Of a stretch of 64,000 bases of DNA, positions 28,925-38,489 are shown piece by piece. A model generated the notes under the pieces. It searched no databases. It was not told where the DNA came from and saw only the letters and a list, made by a program, of their open reading frames with translations. This stretch comes from Liriodendron chinense. Its lineage: Eukaryota; Streptophyta; Magnoliopsida; Magnoliales; Magnoliaceae. Location of the stretch: positions 9,175,966 through 9,239,965 of the forward strand of contig ML058433.1 of assembly GCA_003013855.2 (NCBI GenBank). Reading direction: 5' to 3'. The position numbers and the translations under genes are program-made. Every line of letters starts with the position of its first letter. Position 1 is the first letter of the stretch.

Positions 28925-30018
28925 TGTTGAGCTCTCAATTATACACATTCTAACCCCCTTTTCATCACCACATTATGCACGTTTTCTATCATAAAAGACC
29001 CATTTAAATAGTGTTTTTGTGATTGTAGGAATGAGAGAGAGATGTTATTAATTTGAGGTTAAAGAGCCACAACTAACCACCTTGAAAAACAAAGAAACAA
29101 AGATCAAAGAAGTGGAAGAAAGAGGTGAAGAGAGGAGAAAAAGAAAGGAAAGAAGAGAGCATAGAAGACATGAGAAGCCAACCCACAAGGTGGTCCGACC
29201 GGTCAAGACCGGTTGACCACTATAACATGCCTCTACACAGCACGCTGGACAAAAGACCAGGTGGGTCCGACCGGTCAAGACCGGTCGGCCACCCAAGCTG
29301 CCCTCTACAAGAGCTTGCTGGACCAGCCCACAGATGGGTCCGACCGGTCAGACTGGTCGGCCATGCACAGTCCGCGAATTTGCACAATTTCTGCAATTTC
29401 TAATTTAAAATTTGGGTTTCCTAGTGCGGCTAGGACAGACGGTTTCATGATTTTTCTCACGCGGTGACGCCTCCAAGCTATAAAAGGACACCTACAGCCT
29501 CTTCCTAAACAAGCTAGCAACGTGGGGAGTAAAGGAATCAAGACCTAGAAAGCTTCCTAGCCTCCAAAAATTAGTTCTTCTTCTTCTAGTTATAGTTTCA
29601 AGTTTTCTTTTAATACTTTCTTTTACTTAACTCTCAGCTAGAGTTGAGAGGTAAATCTTCTAGTTTTTAATGATGCTTTAATACATTGATCTCGAATTAT
29701 GGTTTAATGTTTTAATGATTCATTATAGTTTGAATAAAGTTAATAATTTTAGATAATTCAGGGAGTTTGTGTGCCAAGTACATGAGTTCTTGTTGGATTT
29801 CTGAGATTAATCAGAATGGTTTATGGGTTACTGATTGATGGAAATTTTTTATTCAAGTTCTCCATGATTCAAACAGTGGAATCTCTATTAGAACTATGAT
29901 GGAAAGTTATGTATCTTTTATAGAATCTGAGATAGGTTTGTTGTCTATTGAAGTTGGTTTAATTAGAAAAAAAAGTTACTTATACTTGATGTTAAACTAA
30001 ACCTACTTATCTCAAATA
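28925..30018 (+). mobile_element. 5' part of a diverged Athila-like LTR, opposite orientation
   Basis: Starts TGTTGAGCTCTCAATTATAC, the same start as the reverse complement of the 16053-26529 LTRs. It shares further blocks in order (ACATTCTAACCCC, GAGTTGAGAGGTAAATCTTC, ATCTGAGATAGG). Overall divergence is high, so it is a different subfamily. It contains several GACCGGTC palindromes (29196-29360) and is truncated at about 30018 without the terminal GAGCGAACA. Confidence 0.65.
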
Positions 30019-30140
30019 AGGGGTCATTTGGCACCATGGATTTGAAGGGGGTTTCAAATCCCTGTCCAATTGGCACCATAAAGTAATTGGGGATTTTAAA
30101 TCCCCTCAAGGAGAGGGTTTGAAATAAGGTGTAAGCTAGG
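30019..30140. mobile_element. Fragment of a PIF/Harbinger-like MITE
   Basis: GGGTCATTTGGCACCATGGA followed by repeated TTTCAAATCC/GGATTTTAAATCC motifs resembles a plant Tourist/Harbinger terminus. The other end is missing. Confidence 0.35.
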
Positions 30141-30167
30141 ATTAGAGCTATTCACGAGTTGAACAGA

Positions 30168-30215
30168 GTTGATATTGTCCTGGTTCATTCACGAATGAAC
30201 CAGGGCAATATCAAC
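30168..30215. repeat. 48-bp palindrome near the hAT left end
   Basis: The two 23-base arms, GTTGATATTG...GGTTCATTC and its inverse, match at all but one position and are separated by two bases. It would form a strong cruciform or hairpin. Confidence 0.9.
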
Positions 30216-30599
30216 CTGCTAACCGGGACTCTTTGCTCGAACTCGGCTTGGCTCGGCCATTGAGCCTAACTTTCCAGCTTGGCCTGGTTTGGTTAACAAC
30301 TCAGGCCAGTTTAAGTCGAGTCCGAGTTTAAGTTTTTAGAGTCGAGTTTAAGTATTTGCTTTCAAGCCGAGTCCAAGTTCGAGTTCGAGTTTATGCTTTC
30401 GACCGTATCTATTGAGTCAAGTTCGGATTCAATCTGGTCAAGTTCGAGGTTAAACAATGAACACAAAACAACATAAATAATTCATTCTAATTACTACAAT
30501 AGAATTGAAAATCAAAGACTTATAAATGAAAAGTGAAAATACTATAATTACTGAATTACGGTATTCACAATCACAAGATTAACTTAAAATCCTCCATAT

Positions 30600-31285
30600 G
30601 ATCTATCACTTTCACTGTCTGATCCATCTGAGCTGCTATCTAATTTTTAATATACGTATTGGTTCAATTCTTCTGAATTAGAAGGTGAAGAGAGTTTTCC
30701 TTCATGCTCTTGTATAATTTGAACTAGATTTTTCGAGCTTTCTTTATAGGAAGATTTATATGTAGTTCCCAACGCCTTATAAAATTTACCAAGACAAGTG
30801 AGAAACTTGAATTTGTTACTCTTTTTCTTTTTTTGCTCATACTCGATCTTACTTTTGCATCATGTTGTCCTGGAGGATATTGTTGATGTATAGAAGCCTC
30901 TTCCATACTATGTTTTAAGTCGAGTTGGAGTTGCTCTACTTCCGATGCTCTTAGTTTAGCTTCCTCTTCTTCCAATGCTATTAATTTGGCTTCCTCTTCT
31001 GCCTCTTCCTTACCAGTTCTCCATGTACCACAAGGTTTGGATTAGGTGAAAGGTTTCTTGTTTGAATCTAAAAAGATCTGAAAAAGAATTTGGACTTCCC
31101 TTGAGACTTTTGGATACGGTTTTATATCACTACCCCGACATACCAAGTGTAACTGAAGCCTATTAGTTTTATTAATAAACTCTGCCCCACATAAACCGCA
31201 AACAATCTTCACTCTTCCAAACCTTGAGGATTTGACTCAGGAACCGTAGTTCCAAATGTTGGACAATGGGTCAGACGATGAAGAC
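30600..31285 (-). pseudogene. Second BED-zinc-finger frame inside the hAT relic
   Basis: From an ATG at 31285 the minus strand reads MSSSSDPLSNIWNYGS, a stop, then KIVCGLCGAEF...LQLHLVC, SDIKPYPKVSREVQ. This is the layout of a BED finger at the start of a DUF659-type hAT protein. A Glu-rich helix (EEEEAKLRASEVEQLQL) and a basic patch (SMSKKRKR) follow at 30975-30724. A C-terminal stretch with ALGTTYKSSYKESSKN ends near 30600. No catalytic RNase H-like core follows, so it is a truncated or accessory hAT protein. At least one internal stop. Confidence 0.6.
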
Positions 31286-31639
31286 ATATTTACACTCCAT
31301 TTTTTTGAAAAAAAAAATTAATACGTTGTGGATTTTTAAAAATAAAATATAAATTAAAAAAGAATAACTTAATGTAAAAGATAAATAGAAGCAACATGAT
31401 AAACAAAAGCAAATAAGCAATAATGAAATATAAAAGTATAATATAAACAAATTTAAATATAAGTCACATTACACCACTTTCAACTTAAATAATATTACAC
31501 CACTTTCAAGTTTGACAAGAATAGAAAAAATTTATAACCACCTTCATGTAGTGTAGCTATTGTTGCAGGTGCAGATGCACTCTCGTCTTGATTCTCAAAC
31601 TGTTCATCTTCCTCATCCTTAATATAAAAACCATTACCT

Positions 31640-33490
31640 CCTCAAATCGAACGCAACTAATCTTGTGTACAAATTAATACTTCAATTGTTGCTAGTGAAA
31701 GTAAGCTTCGATGCTTACTCACAACCCTACTCACCATACTAAAAGCGAATTCTGATGTCACTATTGAAATAAGTATTGATAATATGTCCCATGTCATCAC
31801 CGATAATGTAAAGTATTTTGATTCTCTGACTCTCATCTTTTACCATTCTAAAACATTAAAATCTGACCGCTTTACGATTGTCTCTTTTAAATACAAGTCT
31901 AGCTCCGATTATTTTGTATGATATTTTGTTTCTTATGCTAAGAAAGACATGTATTCATTGAGCACATTGTCATCGCCTATAATTACATCTGCAACTCTAA
32001 CTTCTTTAGCACCCACTGTGGATGAAGTAGTAGCACACGAATTGTACAATTCTTTAAGTGTGTGATGAACTTTCAAGGTCTCCGTCACTGCCCTTTCAAC
32101 AAAATAAATTTTCATAAAAATAAACTTAACCAAGACTATATTGCAACGAGGATCAAGAACAATTACTAATGCCATTGGCAAATGGAATTCATCCTAGTAC
32201 TTTTCAAACTTCATTTGCATACCAATTGCAATCTGCCATAGAAAATTTAGACCCTCACTAACATATTTTTATAAGGCATTCTTAATCTTCTAAAGAGACG
32301 ATAGAAACAAATTTGCGGTTGGATATTTTTTTTTTCAGAAAAAATCTTTGTGCAATTATAAAAAACTTTGAGAATCTTGTGAACTTTTTTTGCTCTACTC
32401 TAATCATCTGCACTCGACAACCAAGAATACATTTTGTCACGCATTGCATATTTAGGAAAAACAACCTCCAATTCCATCGCCACATTCAACATTTCATACG
32501 TCGAGTTCCAACATGTACATACATCTAACATTAATGTTTTTTGAGATGCCACATTCAAATGCTAGATTATATCATTCCATATACTTAATCTCGAAGGCGA
32601 GCCCCTTATATATTTCACACTCTCTCTTATGCTCTTTACAGTGTTGTCAATTATTTTCAGCCCTTCATATACAATCAAGTTTAATATGTAAGCACAACAC
32701 CTGACTTGAAATATTTTTCCATCAAAAAATAATTTTTTGGTTGCCTTGAACTAGTTACTTAGACATGAAATTACAGTGTCATTTGTTAAAGAATTATCTA
32801 AAGTTATTGCAGAAAATTTATTCTCAATGCCTCAGTCTCGTAGACAATTGTTGATGCAATCTAAATAGTCAAACTAGTATAAGGAGGAAATAGAGAAAGT
32901 TCAAAATTCTCTTGCAGAGTTTTCAGTCTTCATCTATGTAGTGTGTGGTTAATGAAATATATCACTTTCTTTGATTGGACGTCGTCCACAAATTAGACGT
33001 CAAACTTATTCTGGAGACTAATGCCAAAACTTCTTTCATTTTCATCTTCTCGTTTACGTACATCTTCATGCACTCTCTCTGCACAGTGACGCGAAAAAAC
33101 CTTCTTAACTCAAGGGTAAAGGAATTGGTAGAAAGACATGAACACTTTACTTTCTATAATTTTAAAAGCTTTTCTTCAATGATCACCAATCTCACAAACC
33201 ACTCTTTCAGTTTCTCCTTCTTAAACTTATGAGTATAAATTATTCCTTTATAGTCTTCCCCTTCAAACTTACTAAATGACAAGAACTGTGTATGATTCTT
33301 GGTATCTTTGAATTGGTTTGCCTATGTTTGTTTAAATGTGTAGTTAACCCCCTGGCATTCTTATTGTATAATGACTTGCAATGGCTACATCTGATCTTCA
33401 CCACATCGTTAACCATGACTTCTTCAAAGTCATCTCATACTGCTAATCTTTTCTTTCCTTGGGCTGCAGTTGAAAATGTTAGTGCATTTT
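31640..33490 (-). pseudogene. hAT-family transposase, degenerate
   Basis: Minus strand in shifting frames. A BED finger is near 33440 (VNDVVKIRCSHCKSLYN). The catalytic core is near 32960 (RISLTSNLWTTSNQRK, ISLTTHYIDED, then a stop in place of Trp). The insertion-domain motifs follow: RCCAYILNLIVYEGLK near 32690, TCWNSTYEMLNVAMELE near 32490, MALVIVLDPRCNIVLVKF near 32175. The C-terminal hAT dimerisation region is at 31925-31650 (SELDLYLKET, SFAFSM-type block SEFAFSMVSR, EVLICTQD). All domains are present in order but stops and frameshifts make it non-functional. Confidence 0.85.
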
Positions 33491-33540
33491 TCTATAGCGT
33501 ACTAGTGCACCTTATTTGTTAATTACTTAGGTCATTAAGT

Positions 33541-34262
33541 CTAGGTGTTGGTTGAGCCCAAAGAAGATGAAGACTAAAGACTCAAGTGGACTTACTGCAT
33601 TAAGGAAGAAGAAACAGGTAAATGAGATGCCTTGATGAGCTAAAATCTTTAAACCATACCAAAACCCAAACTTCTAGATGGCATAACCCAATAAGTAAAC
33701 TTTTAGTCATCTTAGAATGGCCTTAGGTGTCCTAAAAGACCACCCTAAAGAAGGCCTTAGAGGTTGCATGAGCTACTATAAACAAGATAGAATAAACAGC
33801 AGAGCTCATAGGTCTGTTGACTAGTAGCAGTTTCTGGGCGACCGGTCGCCAGAGGCCAAAACGGATCAGCAACAAGGGTTTGATCCCTGGCCAAATTCAA
33901 TCAGTCACAGACCGGTCGACTGGTCCAACATGCCACATTTGGGATAGCAAGCAAATGCCAGTCCCAGCCTAATTTGACTGGTTAGCGCTCATTAAGCGAC
34001 CGATCGCTATAGAGTGACGATCAGTCATCAGTTAGCCGTTTGTTGTAGTTTGCTATCCGTTGGAGCTTTTGCTCTATATATTGGCAGCTCGATTTTTTGG
34101 AGTTTCAAGAGATAATTTAATACATTATAAGCCAATTTCACTGTTCACATCATTAGGCTCTAATCCTAACCATTTCAACTTATCTTCCTTGTGTTTAATT
34201 ACAAGTTGGAGCATTCAAAAGCGCAATTAAAGATGGACTTGCTCTCTCTTAATTTCTAGATT
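33541..34262 (+). mobile_element. Copia-like LTR fragment
   Basis: Begins TGTTGGTTGAGCCC, holds a TATA box (CTATATATTGG, about 34072), and carries GACCGGTCG/GACCGATCG palindromes (33838-34005). A coding body is absent. Edges are approximate, so a solo or truncated LTR is an inference. Confidence 0.4.
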
Positions 34263-34500
34263 TTTAGTAGAGCTAGATACAAAAAATAAATTACCGAACA
34301 GTTCGCTCGGTTCGATTCGAAAAAACGAACCGAACAATCGATTTAAAAGTGAAGCGAACTTGATCGAACATGCTTATGGTTGTTCAAAAATATTTTGAAC
34401 CGTACACGAACAAACTTCTGTTCGATTATATTCGGCTCATTTTACCGATTCGAAGTTGTTTGATTCGAATTGGTTCGATTCGGTTCGAATGAGATATATA
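34263..34500. mobile_element. hAT-like terminal fragment
   Basis: TAGAGCTAGATACAAAAAAT is followed by dense CGAACCGAAC / GTTCGGTTCG direct and inverted repeats, which is typical of hAT subterminal regions. The inner part of the element is missing. Confidence 0.35.
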
Positions 34501-34655
34501 ATATAAGTACTTTTTTTCTTACCACTCATTTTTCACTCGACCCCAGCTGACCCTAGCATTTTTACCCTGTCCAAAACCCTAACCCTCCCCCTGCTGCTCG
34601 TTCGACCATCCTTCTCCATCTGCTACTCGTCCTTCTTACTCCCACACTCCTCCTC

Positions 34656-36654
34656 TGTAACGCCCCGAATTTTCGACTCTCGTGGACAACACGATCTATC
34701 AAGTTTCGGGTGTTAACTCCTGTGTGTTAACATCATAATTCCATACACACATACTATACATATATACATGCATGGCGTTCAAGCAAAATGACGGAAAATA
34801 AATATCTTATTCCATAATTTTCTACTCTAAGTTCAAAAACAAACATAAAACATGCCTAACAAAATGTTCATTTAAATGTCTCCATAAAAGGAAACTTATT
34901 TCAAATTCAAATAATTAACTTTTCTCTACTAAAGCAATAAATAGATCATCCTCAATCTACGTGGGCTTCTTCATCCGCCATTTATTGCCATGAGCCTTCA
35001 TATTCGTCACCCTGCAGATCAGGCTCACATAATGGATCGTCACCTGTAATGTCTGGTGGTGTTTTAAACAAAACACCGTCCCAGAAGGACGTGAGTTGCT
35101 CGCGATCAACTCAGTAAGGATCACTAATTAAGACTATTACAATAATATCCAAACAACGCATATATCATACAAAACACGCAAAAAGAAATATGTTGATTAA
35201 TGCTATGCATGAAATGCATGCTCTGGTTTAGGCACCCTGACCAATGAGACGGGATCACTCCACTCTTCTCACCAATCACTAGCAACCAGAGGTTCTAGTT
35301 ACGGGATCACTCCACTCTTCCCATACACAAAAAACAATTAGTGAAACGGGCCCATGCACACTTTCACTAGCAACCGATGTATGCATGATTTAGTTTCACA
35401 TTTAGTTAAGTAGCTTATCATCCAGCAGTTTTAGAGATGTTCTTATCCTAAGGTCACTCTACACCCCATCAATGGTCTGTCATGACGTAGAATAGCCGTT
35501 TCCTCTCGATAGGGGCCAACCACGAAAAAGCGTACACATCTTAGTCAAGATGAGACACATGGCACCCAAAACATTTGTATCTGACTCAAGAGTCCATTAT
35601 TTACTCATTCACATAATGCTTGGCACTTCGTTAACATTACGACCATAGTCTTGCCAAAATACACCTCATAGTTTCTTACGAATCCATCAATTTCTATATA
35701 TAGTTATACTATTCATGGGGTAAGGGCTTCCCTTAGGACGACATCCATGCATACAACCATCCTCATACATGAATCATAGTCTCAATCTTTTACAGGTGAA
35801 CAACATGTTGAAATATGAAGCAAACATAATCTCATATACACATGTGAATAAGCATTTTGAAGCATGTTGCATACATATTCTCATATATACATACAAATAA
35901 ATCATCATTTTTTCTTTAACCCTCAGATCTGACATACATCTACATAAAATGAAATTTCAGCAATTAATATAAAATATATTCATCAAAACACAATTTCATA
36001 AAGGATATATTCACAATCATTCATGTTTAAGTACATACTGCAAACCATAACGTTAAGACACATATCAAACTATCATGCGATATTGCTGTAAATGGGCTTA
36101 AAAAAGAAATCCTTACCATAGAATTTGAATGATATGATTCATAAATAATGTGCACCTCCTCTAGGTCCTAAACCTGTATAATCGTGGAAAATAAGCAAAT
36201 CAGGAAAAATTTCAACATGGTATACAATATTATGGACATCTACAATTGGGTTCACCATAAGGTTTAAATGTAGGCTATCTATATGGGACGATATCAAAGA
36301 AGATGGGGCCTACCTCTTAAAATTTCGGGTGCCGGCTGAGTCGACTCGGTTTGGCTCGGTTCGACCCGGTTTGGCTCGAGATTCCTTCTCCTTTCTCTTT
36401 CCTTTCTATTTCTTCTCCTTTCCTCCTCCTTCTCCTTCCCTGGACAAAGTCCAGCAACAGCCGTCCAGCGACGACTGACCGGCAGCAACCGTCCAGCGGC
36501 AGCCGGCCTCCTATCTCTCTCTTTCTCTTACTCTTTCTCTCTCTCTCTCCTCACGTCCTCTCTTTCTCTCTCTCTGACGGCTTCTCTCTCTCTCTGACGA
36601 TCATGGAGGCTGTGGAGAAGAAAAATAAGTTTTATACAGCTCAGATTAGGGTTC
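34656..36654 (-). mobile_element. Del/Tekay-like LTR fragment, minus orientation
   Basis: Begins TGTAACGCCCCGAATTTTCG, the inverse of the right end of the solo LTR at 18923-21815. It has a pyrimidine-rich tract (36380-36600) corresponding to that LTR's purine-rich tract. It stops at 36654 where the LTR of a Tat element begins. Two GGGATCACTCCACTCTTC repeats (35239, 35302) lie where the other LTR has its hairpin array. Confidence 0.65.
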
Positions 36655-36869
36655 TGTAGACACCCCACCTTCGGCTACACTGTTGGTAGAGATAGCTGGT
36701 TGAATGGAGGACCATACCCCCAAATCCCAAGTCCAAACTCAGCCAAACTCGCCCTTGTAAGCCCCATTCCATAGCCCAGTTCAAGCCTGAACCCAGTCAA
36801 CCCAGTCCTAAACATCAGCCTGAAAAACCCCCCATAAGAAAAGCCAGTCAAAAAATCTTTAAAAAGTCA

Positions 36870-37030
36870 AACTCACTGAGTCAACCCGCTGAGTTAACCC
36901 GCTGAGTCAACCCGCTGAGTCAACTCGTCGAGTCGAAACACCGATTCAACCCGCCGAGTCAACCCGCTGAGTCAAACCACCGAGTCGACCCGCTGAGTCA
37001 ACTCACTGAGTCGACCCAGCGAGTCAAACA
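36870..37030 (+). repeat. Short tandem array GAGTCAACCCGCT in the Tat-1 LTR
   Basis: About eleven imperfect 13-16-bp units. The motif GAGTCGACTC also occurs in both Del-like LTRs of this window (20540 and 36330). Confidence 0.85.
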
Positions 37031-37139
37031 GCAGCCCCGAGGGAGCGACCGTACCTCGCTGGAAATCGAGGAACGGCCGTACGGGCGGCCCATAGCAGGC
37101 CGCCCAAAAATATTTACGCGAAATGCCACTGCCCGCTGC

Positions 37140-37147
37140 TATAAATA
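37140..37147 (+). promoter_or_regulatory. TATA box of the Tat-1 LTR
   Basis: TATAAATA about 485 bases into the LTR, on the element's coding strand and followed by a CCCCTCCCC stretch. Expected to drive the genomic RNA. Confidence 0.6.
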
Positions 37148-37454
37148 CCCCCCTCCCCTTCTCATTTCAGCATCCCTTTGAGTCCATTCAGTCCGAGAGC
37201 TCTGAGTCCACCTCTCCACCCTTTTAGCCCATTTTTCCACCAAGGAGAGCCCGAGTGAGGAGAGCTTAGCCCTGGTCCAGCCCAGCCTGACCACTGGTCC
37301 AAGCCTCCAAAGCCATCCAAGTCTTGATCCAGCCACTCGAAGCCAACCTTTGCGACACCTCTGTCCATCCAGCTACTCTTTTTTCAGCATCATCTCATTT
37401 GCATCTAGCATAAGTGCAACATTTACTTTTCTTCCAACCCCCCTGCTTCACTGC

Positions 37455-37740
37455 AAGCACCTTGATTCTTTAAGTACACTGCATATGTCTTAAATTAAGC
37501 ACCTGTCAGTTTGAGCGTATGCTCTGGGCTTGCCCGTTGTTGGAACCTGCCCATCAGAAACTCTTACTGTTCAGACCTGCATTCATGTTTCACTATAAAG
37601 CACCTTGATTATTCAAGCACACTGCATACGTCTTAAATTAAGCACCTGTCAGTTCGAGCGTATGCTCTGGGCTTGCCCGTTGTTGGAACCTGCCCATCAG
37701 AAACTCTTACTGTTCAGCCCCGCATTCATGCATCATGTCA
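37455..37740 (+). repeat. 143-bp tandem duplication in the Tat-1 LTR
   Basis: Copies at 37455-37597 and from 37598 share long identical runs, including GAGCGTATGCTCTGGGCTTG. It lies downstream of the TATA box, so it would be in the transcript. Confidence 0.9.
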
Positions 37741-38187
37741 TCTATGAGAATGTACGAGGATTAAAACCGACTTTCAAGTATTAATTCGATTCTGTGAAGT
37801 AGAGACCGTACTTCGGTACGGGCAGTGTGTGGGGTGCTTAACCTCTTCCCACCCTGTAACCGTGATCCCTTACCTTGAATCTCTGGCCGCAGATCAAAAG
37901 GAGTCATTTTAGAGAAAGGAATCTTCGGATCCCCTTCTCTAACGTTTCTACGGGGTCTAGCCGACTGTAGATTCGAAGTAATTGGCTAGTGGCGACTCTG
38001 GTCTTATATAAACTCACTTAAACACATCCGGCTTAACACGACAACCAAACAAAGCCCTCGAGAACGGGGCAAGCCAGTGGCACAAACGGCGATTTGGCAC
38101 TCACGCATCCTCCTCTCCTTCTTTTCCCGAAAGGGGAAGGGGCGAGAACGTCGGGTGGGAACGCGGAAACGGCGAGGGTCCACAGAA

Positions 38188-38205
38188 TGGCGACTCTGCT
38201 GGGGA
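38188..38205 (+). other. Primer binding site of Tat-1
   Basis: TGGCGACTCTGCTGGGGA, a site frequently seen in plant Tat-type elements, three bases after the LTR. Confidence 0.85.
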
Positions 38206-38489
38206 TAAATTAGTCCCACTAGTCGTGATCCGTCTTGAAAAACAGAATCCTTCCGTACTTGAAAGTCATTAATCCTCATACAATCTCATCTGCATAGTAT
38301 TCTACCCAAAACCCAAAACCAAAAAAAAAAAAAAAAGAAAATTCCAAAACCAACAAAAAAAAATATATAGAAAATCCCAAAACCCAAAAAGAGAAGAGTA
38401 CAGTCCTCACCATTGCGGCTCCTCGGGCTCAACGTACGCGGAGACAACTTCCCTACCGCAGCATAATCCGCACTCGGGCTCAACAAGCC

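Larger units (their letters stand above)
30143..33530 (-). mobile_element. hAT transposon relic
   Basis: The left end (plus coordinates) begins near TAGAGCTATTCACGAGTTGA and is followed by subterminal CTCGAACTCGGCTTGGCTCG repeats, typical of plant hAT elements. The minus strand carries a full-length but broken hAT transposase and a second BED-finger frame. The right terminus and the 8-bp target-site duplication were not identified. Confidence 0.7.
36655..38184 (+). repeat. 5' LTR of Tat-1 (1,530 bp)
   Basis: Edges are TGTAGACACCCCACC and GGTCCACA. The right edge lies three bases before the primer binding site. It contains a TATA box (37140-37147), an array of GAGTCAACCCGCT units (36870-37030) and a 143-bp tandem duplication (37455-37740). 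Confidence 0.8.

Noticed and set aside
29048..29541. Overlapping frames in the GACCGGTC-rich part of the LTR fragment
   Set aside because: Open on both strands because of palindromic repeats; no similarity to proteins.
36294..36659. Frames across the pyrimidine-rich tract of the Del-like LTR fragment
   Set aside because: Simple-sequence artefacts within an LTR.
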